64,000 bases of DNA from Aquimarina megaterium XH134. Lineage in GTDB: Bacteria > Bacteroidota > Bacteroidia > Flavobacteriales > Flavobacteriaceae. A program made the position numbers and the translations under genes. Shown piece after piece: positions 44,514-53,973 of the stretch; within the stretch, counting starts at the first letter, position 1, and every line of letters begins with the position of its first letter. The DNA is taken from contig NZ_JACB01000049.1 of NCBI RefSeq assembly GCF_000520975.1, positions 1 to 64,000 on the forward strand, in the 5' to 3' direction. The notes under the pieces were generated by a model, which had not been told where the DNA came from, ran no database searches, and saw only the letters and a program-made list of their open reading frames with translations.

Positions 44514-46103
44514 ATGATGAGGAAAAATATAAAATACTTAGCGATTCTTGCATTAGGAATAATAGCATGTGAACCAGAATTTGATAACCCGATTGATGAG
44601 GCAGGAACGTATACAAGTGGAGAAGCTGATTTTAGTAACTATGTAGCATTGGGGAACTCGCTTACAGCAGGTTTTGCTGATGGAGCGTTATATATAACAG
44701 GACAGGAAAATTCGTATCCTAATATACTATCTAAGCAATTTGTATTTGCGGGTGGTGGAGATTTTACGCAACCTTTAATGTCGGATAATACAGGAGGGTT
44801 TAGTAATGATCCGGTTACCTTCCCTCCGAGATTTGTGTTGGTATTTGATGCAGATGGTAAGCCGGTTGGTCCAGCAACATATACAGGAGCAGTACCTTCA
44901 ACTGACTTCACGAATAATCTAGCCAGTTCTTTCAATAATATGGGAGTTCCCGGAGCAAAAAGTTTTCATTTGGCTGCACCAGGATATGGTAATGTAGCAG
45001 GAGTGTCAAGTGGTTCTGCGAATCCTTATTTTGCAAGATTTGCTTCTTCTGCAACAGCAACGGTTGTAGGAGATGCTGTAGCTCAAAACCCTACGTTTTT
45101 TAGCTTATGGATAGGAAATAATGATATACTTAGCTATGCTACTTCTGGAGGTGTAGGCGCAGATAATAATGAAGTGCCTAACACTGATCCGTCTACTTAT
45201 GGTCCAAATGATATTACAAATACTACTGTGTTTGCAGGAGTTTATAGTCAATTAATTGATGCACTTACTGCAAAAGGAGCTAAGGGAGTGTTGTTAAACT
45301 TACCAAGTGTAACTTCTATACCATTTTTTACAACGGTTCCTTATGCGCCATTAAGTCCTTTGAATCCAGATTTTGGACCACAAATACCTACGCTTAATGC
45401 AACCTATGCGGGATTAAATCTTGCGTTTGCAGGTATTGGTGTTCCAGAAAGAGCGATAGAATTTTCTACTACCGGAGCAAGTGCTGTGGTAATTAAAGAT
45501 GAGTCGCTTGATAATAAAACGGCACAATTGACTGCGGCTTTAACGCCTACATTTGGAGCGGCAAAAGCAGCCCTTTTTGGTGCGCAATACGGTCAGGCAA
45601 GACAAGCTACAGCAGAAGATTTGTTAGTACTTACAAGTTCTAGTATTATCGGAAAACTTAATGAGGCTAGGTTTGCAGAATTAGTTGGTTTAGGTTTGTC
45701 TCAGGAAGAAGCAGGACAATTAGCAGTTAATGGTGTTAGTTTTCCTTTAGAGGATAAGTATGTGTTAATACCTGCAGAACAAACAGCTATAGAAAATGCT
45801 CGTACAGGATTTAATGCTACTATTGCGGGCCTTGCTACGGCTAAAGGATTAGCGTTTTATGACGCTGCAGCCGATTTGGCACAAGCTGCAAACGGAGGTA
45901 TTCCTATTGATGGAGGAATGATTACATCAGAATTTGTTAGAGGTGGAGGATTCTCATTAGATGGGGTGCACCCAACACCAAGAGCTCATGCTTTGATAAC
46001 CAATGGAGTATTAGATGCTATTAAAGCTACTTATGGAGCTAACTTGCCAAGGGTTAATCCTGCAGATTATGGTACAGTTACCTTAAGTAATGATGTTAAT
46101 TAA
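44514..46103 (+). CDS. SGNH/GDSL-type lipoprotein hydrolase
   Basis: 529 residues. Lipoprotein leader ends in ALGIIACEPEF. SGNH blocks: NYVALGNSLTAGFADGAL (block I; GNSL replaces GDSL but keeps Ser), LWIGNNDIL (block III Asn), and DGVHPTPRAHALI (block V Asp and His). Length is greater than simple GDSL esterases because of inserts between blocks. Probably an esterase at the outer membrane, linked to the FadL channel. Alternative start three bases later. Confidence 0.9.
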   Translation: MMRKNIKYLAILALGIIACEPEFDNPIDEAGTYTSGEADFSNYVALGNSLTAGFADGALYITGQENSYPNILSKQFVFAGGGDFTQPLMSDNTGGFSNDPVTFPPRFVLVFDADGKPVGPATYTGAVPSTDFTNNLASSFNNMGVPGAKSFHLAAPGYGNVAGVSSGSANPYFARFASSATATVVGDAVAQNPTFFSLWIGNNDILSYATSGGVGADNNEVPNTDPSTYGPNDITNTTVFAGVYSQLIDALTAKGAKGVLLNLPSVTSIPFFTTVPYAPLSPLNPDFGPQIPTLNATYAGLNLAFAGIGVPERAIEFSTTGASAVVIKDESLDNKTAQLTAALTPTFGAAKAALFGAQYGQARQATAEDLLVLTSSSIIGKLNEARFAELVGLGLSQEEAGQLAVNGVSFPLEDKYVLIPAEQTAIENARTGFNATIAGLATAKGLAFYDAAADLAQAANGGIPIDGGMITSEFVRGGGFSLDGVHPTPRAHALITNGVLDAIKATYGANLPRVNPADYGTVTLSNDVN

Positions 46104-46128
46104 GATACTAATTGTATCAGATATATCT

Positions 46129-46165
46129 AAATATGCCAGGATAAATTATTTATCCTGGCATATTT
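46129..46165. terminator. Bidirectional terminator
   Basis: AAATATGCCAGGATAAAT and ATTTATCCTGGCATATTT are perfect complements around one base. It serves the SGNH gene on the plus strand, followed by T-rich sequence, and the convergent minus-strand surface protein gene. Confidence 0.85.
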
Positions 46166-46174
46166 TATACTTTT

Positions 46175-47640
46175 TTAATTTAGTTTATATATTTTGTAGG
46201 TATTATTTTTGTCTTTCACAATATATTTACCTTTAGGTAATTGATTAATAATATTAATTTCATCTAGCTTGTTTTGGGTTTTGCTTTCCTGAATTAAGAG
46301 GCCTTCAAATGAAAAAACTTTGAAATTATTTTGATTTAATTGATATGTTAAATTATTCATTGATGAAATTAGATTCATATTTGTGTTGGAATAACTTCCT
46401 ATAGTTTGTTTTTGAATTGTTTTTATTGTCTCTCCTGCTAACTTAGAATTGGAACTATATTTGAAAGAGAAAACAATAATATTATCAGAATCAGTTTCAT
46501 TAGATTCTTGTACCTGATTGTTGTAGTCTATATGGCCATAAACATAGTAGGTTCCATTGTTGACTAGATTTAGACCTCCAATAAATGATCCTACATTATA
46601 TGTAACTGATACTGTTTCCGGAGTATTGGGATTAACGGATCCGACATCTGTAGTAAACATTCCATAAACTGGATGCTGATTTGCAATTGGATATGCATCT
46701 GAGTTAATGGATGCTAAAAATTGGGTATTGGATGAATTCGCAAGACCTGCGTCATTATTGTTGATGGTTATTTCAAATACTGCATTCTTATCTTTTTTCA
46801 GAATGGGTACCTGTCCATTAAAAACATTGTAAGTGGTATTGTCAACCTTGATTTTGAGACCACTAATTTTTAGATTTGGTTTAGCATTATTGTCAATGTC
46901 GTCACAAACATCTCCAATACCATCGTTATCTGAATCTGACTGATCAGAATTACTGTTTAAAGGGCAATTGTCTGAGGAATCATTAACTCCATCATTGTCA
47001 TCATCTGCATCGCAGGCATCTCCTGTACCATCATTATCTGTATCTATTTGTGAAGGATTGGAGGTGCTAGGGCAATTGTCACATAAATTTCCTTTTCCAT
47101 CGTTATCTGAATCCAGTTGATTGGGATTTGCAGTGTTTTTGCAATTGTCAATTGAGTTATCTACACCATCATTATCGTTATCAGTTGTATATCCATTTAA
47201 ATCTTCGGGACCTATTGTTTTGAAAAAACAGCTTGTTGCTAATGGGTTGAATACATGAAAGCGATAAAGACGAAATTCAAATTGTATTTTAGGTCTAGAT
47301 TTTGGAGATAAATACAAAACTTTTGATCTGTAATTAAAAATTGCATTATTTCCACTAAAGAATTCATCGTTACCTCCGATGATTTCTGTTTCCCAGTTAC
47401 TTGTAGGAACTGAGTTATTGTCTAACGTTCTATATTTTATTACAAATGCTCCGAGTCTGTTATTAGCTACGTCACTATTAAAAAATCCATTGTTGTTAAA
47501 TGTAATGTTAAAAACTTGACCGCCATCTGTTCTTGGTCCGGCATATTCAAATTTTAGATTGTTATAGGCAGATGAACATTGGGAGGAAACTGTTTGTTGA
47601 AACAATAATAAAAAAAAGTAAATTTTAAGATTATTTTCAT
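46175..47640 (-). CDS. Thrombospondin type 3 repeat surface protein, frameshifted at a poly-T run in the signal peptide
   Basis: The main frame (46175-47605, about 476 codons) opens without an ATG. The ATG at 47640 begins MKIILKFTFF, but a run of eight T (47610-47617) shifts the frame and the reading stops after some 30 codons. With one more T, or a -1 slip on the run, the product starts MKIILKFTFFLLLFQQTVSS and continues into QCSSAYNNLKF, a normal signal peptide. The mature part has an N-terminal beta domain, at least four calcium-binding TSP3 repeats (DSDNDGKGNLCDNCP, DTDNDGTGDACDADDDNDG), a CARDB-like domain and a C-terminus (KGKYIVKDKNNTYKIYKL) like a T9SS sorting domain. Sequence error, true mutation or phase variation all fit. 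Confidence 0.8.
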
Positions 47641-47756
47641 GATGTATTTGGTTTTAAGATTTATATAAAATTACTATATTTCACATGTTTTATTATTGTG
47701 GGCGACTCTCAAACTTTTTACGGGTTTTAGTGAAAAAAAATGGTAAAAAAAGAAGT

Positions 47757-48104
47757 ATGAATTTTATTCTTAAACTTATTTTAAATGCATTAGCAGTACT
47801 CCTATTAGCTAAAATCCTGCCGGGAGTCGGAGTCGATAATTATGTTAGCGCATTAATAGTTGCAGCTGTTTTGGCAATTTTGAATACAATTGTAAAACCT
47901 TTACTGATTATTTTAACACTCCCAGCTACAATACTTACTTTGGGGTTGTTTCTTTTAGTTATTAATGCAGCAATTATTTTATTGGCAGATTATTTTATAG
48001 CTGGTTTTAGTGTAAATGGATGGTTGTGGGCGCTGATCTTTAGTGTCTTGTTATCTGTGTTTCAATCAATACTACATTCTATTTTAAAGAAAGACGAAAA
48101 TTAA
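47757..48104 (+). CDS. Phage holin family 4-type small membrane protein (YvlD-like)
   Basis: 115 residues from the ATG at 47757, with four hydrophobic segments (for example NALAVLLLAKILPGVGV, KPLLIILTLPATILTLGLF). This matches the YvlD/phage-holin-IV superfamily, which is usually chromosomal and not phage-borne. There is no phage gene near it. An upstream in-frame ATG at 47685 would add 24 residues without support. Function unknown. It precedes the trigger factor gene. Confidence 0.85.
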   Translation: MNFILKLILNALAVLLLAKILPGVGVDNYVSALIVAAVLAILNTIVKPLLIILTLPATILTLGLFLLVINAAIILLADYFIAGFSVNGWLWALIFSVLLSVFQSILHSILKKDEN

Positions 48105-48137
48105 TGTAACGCTTACTGTTTTTCAAGGAGTTAAAAA

Positions 48138-48168
48138 TTTGTTGTGATCTAAAAAAGTATTACTTTTG
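48138..48168 (+). promoter_or_regulatory. Candidate promoter of trigger factor
   Basis: TTTG at 48138-48141 and TACTTTTG at 48161-48168 with 19 bases between them, a close Bacteroidota consensus. The start codon follows at 48200. Confidence 0.6.
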
Positions 48169-48199
48169 CAAGCCAATTTTTAGAGTAAACGTAGAGATA

Positions 48200-49522
48200 A
48201 TGAATATTTCAAAAGAGCAATTAGACGAATTAAATGCAGTGGTAACCGTAGATATCGCTAAAGAAGACTATAGTGATAAGGTCGAAAAAATCCTTAGTGA
48301 TTATCGTAAAAATGCTAACATTCCTGGTTTTAGAAAAGGTCACGTTCCTATGGGACTTGTTAAAAAACAATACGGAAAAGCAGTTTTGGTAGATGAAGTA
48401 AATAAACTGTTACAAGATGCATTAAATAAGTATCTTACAGAGGAAAAACTTGATGTATTAGGAAATCCATTACCAAAGGAACAGGAGAACTTTGACTGGG
48501 ATACCGATGATTACTCTTTCGAATTCGAACTTGGATTAGCTCCAAAATTTGAAGTAAAGCTTAATGGTAAAAAAGCGATCACTCACTACAAAATTGTAGC
48601 GAATGATGAGATGATCGATAATCAAATCAAAACCATCCAGAAACAATATGGAAAGCTTATATCTAAAGATGTTGTAGAGAAAGATGATTTGGTAGCTGGT
48701 TCTTTTGTAAATGAAGAAAAAGAAATTGATAATGCATTTACTGTTTCTTTAGATAAAATTAAAGGTAAAAAGAATCTTGATAAATTTATAGGAGCAAAAG
48801 TAGGTGATGTTATCAAGTTAAAAACAAAAGGATTGTTTGCCGATGATCACGATTTGATAAGTGCTTTAAAAATAAACCATGATGAAGCACACGACCTTAA
48901 TATAGAAGTAGCTTTTACAGTTTCAGAAATAAATACTCAGGAACTTGCAGATTTAGATCAGGAATTATTCGATAAACTATATGGTGCAGGTGTTATAAAA
49001 TCGGTTACTGATCTGAAAGAAAAAATAAAAGAAGATGCCGAACGTCAATTCGAGCAACAGTCAGAACAACAACTGCTTAATGATATTACTGAAAACGTTT
49101 TAGAGAATACTAAATTTGATCTCCCTAATGAGTTTTTGAAGAAATGGATTAGAGCAACTGGTGAGAAACCTTTGACAGAAGATGAAGCAAAGGACGAATT
49201 TGAAAAAAGTGAAAAAGGATTACGTTATCAATTGATCGAAGGTAAAATAATTAATGACAATAACCTTCAGGTAACTTTTGAAGAATTGAAAGATTTTGCA
49301 AAAGAGTTAATTAAAGGTCAGATGGCTCAATTTGGGCAAAATTCTCCAGAAGATAAAGAGCTAGAGGATATTGCAGCAAGAATATTATCCAATCAAGAAG
49401 AGGTTAAAAGAATCTCTGAACAATTGATGAGTAAAAAGCTACTTAATTATTATAAAGAAAATGCAAAGCTAAAGATAAAAGAGGTTAGTTTTGATGAATT
49501 CATAAAAGAAGTTTACAAATAA
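48200..49522 (+). CDS. tig: Trigger factor chaperone
   Basis: 440 residues. N-terminal ribosome-binding domain with the signature RKNANIPGFRKGHVPMGLVK (GFRxGxxP loop, about residues 38-50). The middle segment (about 150-240) replaces a canonical FKBP domain and is weakly conserved (VEKDDLVAGSFVNEEKEI), as usual in this phylum, so prolyl isomerase activity is doubtful. The C-terminal helical arms complete the fold. First of the conserved tig-clpP-clpX set. Confidence 0.94.
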   Translation: MNISKEQLDELNAVVTVDIAKEDYSDKVEKILSDYRKNANIPGFRKGHVPMGLVKKQYGKAVLVDEVNKLLQDALNKYLTEEKLDVLGNPLPKEQENFDWDTDDYSFEFELGLAPKFEVKLNGKKAITHYKIVANDEMIDNQIKTIQKQYGKLISKDVVEKDDLVAGSFVNEEKEIDNAFTVSLDKIKGKKNLDKFIGAKVGDVIKLKTKGLFADDHDLISALKINHDEAHDLNIEVAFTVSEINTQELADLDQELFDKLYGAGVIKSVTDLKEKIKEDAERQFEQQSEQQLLNDITENVLENTKFDLPNEFLKKWIRATGEKPLTEDEAKDEFEKSEKGLRYQLIEGKIINDNNLQVTFEELKDFAKELIKGQMAQFGQNSPEDKELEDIAARILSNQEEVKRISEQLMSKKLLNYYKENAKLKIKEVSFDEFIKEVYK

Positions 49523-49623
49523 TTAATGTTGTAATTTACTAAGGAATTATACTTATATTTAGGGCGTTAAACTATCTTTGGGTTAACGCCTTTTTTATCA
49601 ATAAAAATTTCAGAAAAAGAAAT

Positions 49624-50298
49624 ATGGATTACGGAAAAGAATTCGAAAAATACGCTACTAAGCATCATGGTATTAATAGCAACTATTATAACCAGATCGT
49701 TAGTAGTATGTATCCAACCGGGATGACTCCTAATATCATAGAAGAGCGTCAAATGAATATTGCTATTTTTGATGTTTTTTCGAGGTTAATGATGGATCGT
49801 ATTATATTTTTAGGAACCGGGATTAATGATCAGGTTGCTAATATTGTTCAGGCCCAATTGTTATTTCTCGAAAGTGTAGATTCTTCTAAAGATATTCAGA
49901 TTTATATCAATTCTCCAGGAGGAAGTGTCTATGCAGGCCTTGGTATTTATGATACAATGCAATTTATCAAACCAGATGTAGCTACTATATGTACAGGTAT
50001 GGCCGCATCTATGGGAGCTGTATTATTATGCGCAGGACAAAAAGGAAAACGTTCTGGATTGCCACATAGTCGCGTTATGATTCATCAACCATTAGGAGGT
50101 GCTCAGGGACAAGCAAGTGATATAGAAATTACTGCACGTGAGATTTTGATATTAAAAGAAGAATTATATAAAATTATTGCCAAACACTCCGGACAAACCT
50201 ACGATAAAGTATACGAGGATAGTGATAGAGATTATTGGATGAAAGCAGATAAAGCTCTAGAGTATGGAATGATTGATGAGATTTTGACTAGAGAATGA
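49624..50298 (+). CDS. clpP: ATP-dependent Clp protease proteolytic subunit
   Basis: 224-residue serine protease that forms the double heptamer chamber. Nucleophile Ser129 in CTGMAASMGAVLL, His154 in RVMIHQPLGGAQGQ. IYINSPGGSVYAGLGIYD is the substrate-strand region. The N-terminal 40 residues include a propeptide-like part. Lies between tig and clpX, all plus strand. Confidence 0.97.
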   Translation: MDYGKEFEKYATKHHGINSNYYNQIVSSMYPTGMTPNIIEERQMNIAIFDVFSRLMMDRIIFLGTGINDQVANIVQAQLLFLESVDSSKDIQIYINSPGGSVYAGLGIYDTMQFIKPDVATICTGMAASMGAVLLCAGQKGKRSGLPHSRVMIHQPLGGAQGQASDIEITAREILILKEELYKIIAKHSGQTYDKVYEDSDRDYWMKADKALEYGMIDEILTRE

Positions 50299-50393
50299 TG
50301 TGATTTTTCTTGTTAGTTAGGGGATTTTTCCCTTATACTTGTATGTATATACGAAAACAAGAGAAGTTTTTATGAAAATGAAAATAAATAACT

Positions 50394-51626
50394 ATGGCTA
50401 AGGAAGATTTAGAATGCTCTTTTTGTGGAAGAAAGAAGCCTGAAACCAATTTACTTATTGCAGGGTTAGATGCCCATATTTGTGATCGATGTATTGTTCA
50501 GGCGCATGGAATTGTGGTGGAAGAAGCTAAAGATGAAGAAACGGGTGAGCTTAGTAGCGAATTAATGTTACGAAAGCCTATGGCTATCAAGAAGTTTTTG
50601 GATGAGTATATAATAGGGCAGGAGTTTACAAAAAAAGTAATGTCTGTAGCAGTATATAATCATTATAAACGCTTATTGCAACCACAAACAGAAGATGATA
50701 TTGAGATTCAAAAGAGTAATATCATTATGGTAGGGCAAACGGGTACCGGAAAAACATTAATGGCTAAGACCATTGCCAAAATGCTTAACGTTCCATTAGC
50801 TATTGTAGATGCAACTGTACTTACCGAAGCAGGTTATGTGGGCGAAGATGTAGAAAGTATTCTTACACGACTACTTCAGGCTGCAGATTATAATCTTGAG
50901 AAGGCACAACGTGGTATTGTATTTATTGATGAGATAGATAAAATAGCTCGTAAAAGTGATAATCCTAGTATTACCAGAGATGTTTCTGGAGAAGGAGTGC
51001 AACAAGCTTTACTTAAGTTACTAGAAGGAACTGTAGTAAATGTTCCGCCAAAAGGTGGGCGTAAGCATCCAGATCAAAAATTTATCGAAGTAAATACCGA
51101 AAATATTCTTTTTATAGCAGGTGGTGCTTTTGATGGGATCGAAAAAATGATTCAGAAACGATTAAATATGCAGGCTGTTGGATATAGTGCCTCTAAAAGT
51201 GAAGACGCTATAGAGAAAGATAATCTGTTACAGTATATCATTCCTAGAGATTTAAAAGATTTTGGATTGATTCCTGAGATTATTGGTAGACTTCCTGTGC
51301 TTTCCTATATGAATCCTTTGGATGAGCAAACCCTTAGGTCTATTTTAACAGTTCCTAAAAATGCCATAATAAAGCAATATAAGAAGTTGTTTGAAATGGA
51401 TAATATTGGCTTCTCAATTACTGATGGTGCATTAGAATATATTGTAGAAAAGGCTCTTGAGTATAGATTGGGCGCAAGGGGTCTTAGATCACTTTGCGAA
51501 GCAATTTTAACAGATGCAATGTACGAACTGCCAGAAAGCGAAGAAACAGAGTTTAGAGTAACTAAGGATTATGCCGAAAAGAAGCTTAATAAGTCTACGA
51601 TTAAAAAGCTTAAGGCGGTCTCTTAA
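50394..51626 (+). CDS. clpX: ATP-dependent Clp protease ATP-binding subunit ClpX
   Basis: 410 residues. N-terminal zinc-binding domain with Cys8, Cys11, Cys30 and Cys33 (CSFCGRKKPE, ICDRCI). AAA+ core: Walker A GQTGTGKTLMA, Walker B GIVFIDEIDKI, pore loop AGYVGEDVES, and sensor-2 region GARGLRSLCE. It unfolds substrates for ClpP. Followed by a strong terminator. Confidence 0.97.
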   Translation: MAKEDLECSFCGRKKPETNLLIAGLDAHICDRCIVQAHGIVVEEAKDEETGELSSELMLRKPMAIKKFLDEYIIGQEFTKKVMSVAVYNHYKRLLQPQTEDDIEIQKSNIIMVGQTGTGKTLMAKTIAKMLNVPLAIVDATVLTEAGYVGEDVESILTRLLQAADYNLEKAQRGIVFIDEIDKIARKSDNPSITRDVSGEGVQQALLKLLEGTVVNVPPKGGRKHPDQKFIEVNTENILFIAGGAFDGIEKMIQKRLNMQAVGYSASKSEDAIEKDNLLQYIIPRDLKDFGLIPEIIGRLPVLSYMNPLDEQTLRSILTVPKNAIIKQYKKLFEMDNIGFSITDGALEYIVEKALEYRLGARGLRSLCEAILTDAMYELPESEETEFRVTKDYAEKKLNKSTIKKLKAVS

Positions 51627-51650
51627 AGTAAAAGAAAAAAGCTTTACATA

Positions 51651-51688
51651 AAAAAAACACCTTTATAAATTTATAAAGGTGTTTTTTG
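51651..51688. terminator. Bidirectional terminator after clpX
   Basis: AAAAAAACACCTTTATAAA pairs perfectly with TTTATAAAGGTGTTTTTT with no unpaired bases between the arms. It serves clpX and the convergent minus-strand gene at 51713. Confidence 0.85.
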
Positions 51689-51712
51689 TTGGTTGATTAG
51701 TTGATAATATAT

Positions 51713-52051
51713 TTATTCTGTATATGATATTCGATCCTTATTGTTGGTAATGATATCTTCTGTATTTTTTAATACAAGATCACTGTTGTTAAGGTATATT
51801 TCTAAACCATTTTGTCGAATTAAAGCTTCATAAAATGTTGCTTTAGAAATTTCACTATAACAAGTGTCTTCTTCTAATGTATTTTCTGTTTTTAAAGCCC
51901 TTGTAGAAGAAGAAACATCAGTAGTAGTCTCTTTTGAAGTTACATCAGCCGTTTCATTGGCATTAGTAATATGATTTTCGGTTTTGATTTCTTGTGCGTT
52001 AATTCCTATGGTTAGCAGTAATAAAGTAATGCAAGATATCGTAGTTTTCAT
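51713..52051 (-). CDS. Small secreted protein of unknown function
   Basis: 112 residues with signal peptide (ISCITLLLLTIGINAQ). The mature part is short, acidic, rich in Thr, Glu and Asn (ETADVTSKETTTDVSSSTRA), with one cysteine and a hydrophobic tail EISKATFYEALIRQNGLEIY. No known domain. A composite palindrome starting 148 bases before its start codon is the same as one before the secreted protein at 13869-14576, suggesting shared control. Confidence 0.72.
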   Translation of the reverse strand: MKTTISCITLLLLTIGINAQEIKTENHITNANETADVTSKETTTDVSSSTRALKTENTLEEDTCYSEISKATFYEALIRQNGLEIYLNNSDLVLKNTEDIITNNKDRISYTE

Positions 52052-52198
52052 ATTTTGGGGCTTTGATATATTTAATAACTATCTGAGGACAAATTTAATA
52101 TGAAAATGAGAGCCTAAAAAATGATTTGATATTTTTTAGATCAAACGCTTTTTTTGAACGATGAAATACTAATTTTTTTGTTAAAAACGACAATTCTT

Positions 52199-52229
52199 AC
52201 ATAGTTTTTTTACGGTTAAACCGTAAAAA
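52199..52229 (-). promoter_or_regulatory. Composite palindromic element, copy 2
   Basis: TTTTTACGGTT and AACCGTAAAAA form a perfect 23-base palindrome with one central base (52207-52229). On the minus strand CTATGT follows the TTACGG-N5-CCGTAA core after five bases (ACATAG at 52199-52204). Spacings are the same as in copy 1 at 14728-14755. Also a possible weak terminator for the gene at 52296 on the minus strand. Confidence 0.5.
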
Positions 52230-52295
52230 TTTATATTTTAATTTATGTTTTTTATAGAAAAAAGATCGATTTAGAAACACTTAACTATTTCTTAA

Positions 52296-53828
52296 TCAAG
52301 GAGAATAAGAACTCACATTATTTAGGGCAATTAGTTCGTTAATATACGTTCGTTTATTAGAAAGTCTTGGGACTTTATGTTGCCCACCCAGCTTATTATT
52401 CTTTTTCAACCAATCATAGAATAGATTTTGTCTTGCAATACGTATATGAAGGATGTTAAGAGTTGTATTGTTATATCTTTTGGCCTCATAATCACTATTT
52501 ACCTGTTGCAGATTTTGATCGAGAATATAAGTAAATTCTTTAATGTCTTCGGGATGCTTTTTAAATTCAATGATCCACTCATGTGCGCCTTTTTCTCGTT
52601 CTTTCATAAAAATTGGCGCCACAGTATAATCTACAATCTCACTATTAGTGATTTTGGTTGTTTTTCTAAGTGCTTCTTCTGCATTTTCGATAATAAGCTC
52701 TTCTCCAAAGACATTAATATGATGTTTGGTTCTTCCTGATACCTTGATTCTATATGGGTCTGTAGAGGTAAATCGAATAGTATCTCCAATTTTATAGCGC
52801 CATAATCCAGCATTAGTTGTAATGATAATAGCATAGTTTTTCCCAACCTCTACTTCGCTTAGCGGGATCACTTTTTCAGTTTTGGTGCCATAGGTATCCA
52901 TTGGTATAAACTCATAAAAGATCCCGTAATCTAGCATCAATAGTAACTCAGAAGAATTGTTATGATCTTGGATAGCAAAGAAACCTTCAGAAGCATTATA
53001 TATTTCGTAATATTTAAAAGAGTTTCTGGGTAAAATTTTGCTGTATTGGTCTTTATAGGGTTCAAAACTTACTCCACCATGAAAATATACTTCGAGATTA
53101 TTCCAGATATCGAAAATATTCTCATTTCCTGTCATTTCCAGCACTTGATTAAGTAAAACCAACATCCAAGAAGGAACGCCTGCTAAACTGGTTACATTTT
53201 CCTGAATGGTTTCATTAACAATAGCCTTCATTTTATACTCCCAATCACTCATTAATGATACTTCGTTACTGGGAGTAGAGCTAAACTCTGCCCAAAAAGG
53301 CATATTGTCTATAATTATTGCAGATAAATCTCCAAAAGAAGTTCCGTTTTCTTTGTACAATTCTTTACTACCACCTAACCTAAGACTTTTTCCTGTAAAG
53401 AGTTTTGATTCCTCATTATTGTTAAGGTACATACATAAGAGGTCTTTACCAGCGGCAAAATGACAATCTTCTAGTGATTCTTCACTAACAGGGATGAATT
53501 TACTTTTAGAACTGGTAGTACCACTAGATTTTGCAAACCACTTAATAGGAGTGGGCCAAAAAATGTTGTGTTCACCCAAGCGACTTCTTTCGATTATCGA
53601 TTCATAATCTTCATAAGACCTTATAGGTACTCTTTCTTTAAAAGTTTCATAATTACTTATAGTCGCAAAATCATAGCTTTTCCCAAATTCTGTATTCTTA
53701 GCTGTTTCTAATAGCACATGCAGCAACTCAAGCTGAACCTCGTTAGGATACTTAAGAAAAAGCTCCATTTGATGAAAGCGTTTTTTTAAGAACCAGCTGG
53801 CTATAGAATTAACTAATGGGATTGGCAT
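52296..53828 (-). CDS. GH3 family acyl-adenylate/amido-synthetase-like protein
   Basis: 510 residues. Matches the bacterial GH3 (auxin-responsive promoter) family of the ANL adenylating superfamily: WFAKSSGTTSSKSKFIPVS is the phosphate-binding loop, YNASEGFFAIQD the second adenylation motif, and LWRYKIGDTIRFTS near residue 340 the third. Plant relatives join amino acids to hormones; the bacterial substrate is unknown. It stands alone on the minus strand. Full length. Confidence 0.9.
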   Translation of the reverse strand: MPIPLVNSIASWFLKKRFHQMELFLKYPNEVQLELLHVLLETAKNTEFGKSYDFATISNYETFKERVPIRSYEDYESIIERSRLGEHNIFWPTPIKWFAKSSGTTSSKSKFIPVSEESLEDCHFAAGKDLLCMYLNNNEESKLFTGKSLRLGGSKELYKENGTSFGDLSAIIIDNMPFWAEFSSTPSNEVSLMSDWEYKMKAIVNETIQENVTSLAGVPSWMLVLLNQVLEMTGNENIFDIWNNLEVYFHGGVSFEPYKDQYSKILPRNSFKYYEIYNASEGFFAIQDHNNSSELLLMLDYGIFYEFIPMDTYGTKTEKVIPLSEVEVGKNYAIIITTNAGLWRYKIGDTIRFTSTDPYRIKVSGRTKHHINVFGEELIIENAEEALRKTTKITNSEIVDYTVAPIFMKEREKGAHEWIIEFKKHPEDIKEFTYILDQNLQQVNSDYEAKRYNNTTLNILHIRIARQNLFYDWLKKNNKLGGQHKVPRLSNKRTYINELIALNNVSSYSP

Positions 53829-53973
53829 TTTTTAATGTATATTTAGGCAGAAATAATGTACACCAATTCTTAATATAAGATCGGGATATATTATTTTTGT
53901 TGTTATCAATTAGAAACTAAAATAATAAAAATAATCACATTCTTCTTATTTGATTATTATATAACGAAATTTT

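Noticed and set aside
44639..44935. Minus-strand open frame inside the SGNH gene
   Set aside because: Shadow of a strongly coding plus-strand gene, proline/asparagine-rich with no start context.
47757..48104. Holin-like gene as a sign of a prophage
   Set aside because: No other phage gene is near; this family is commonly chromosomal and sits by the conserved tig-clpP-clpX set.
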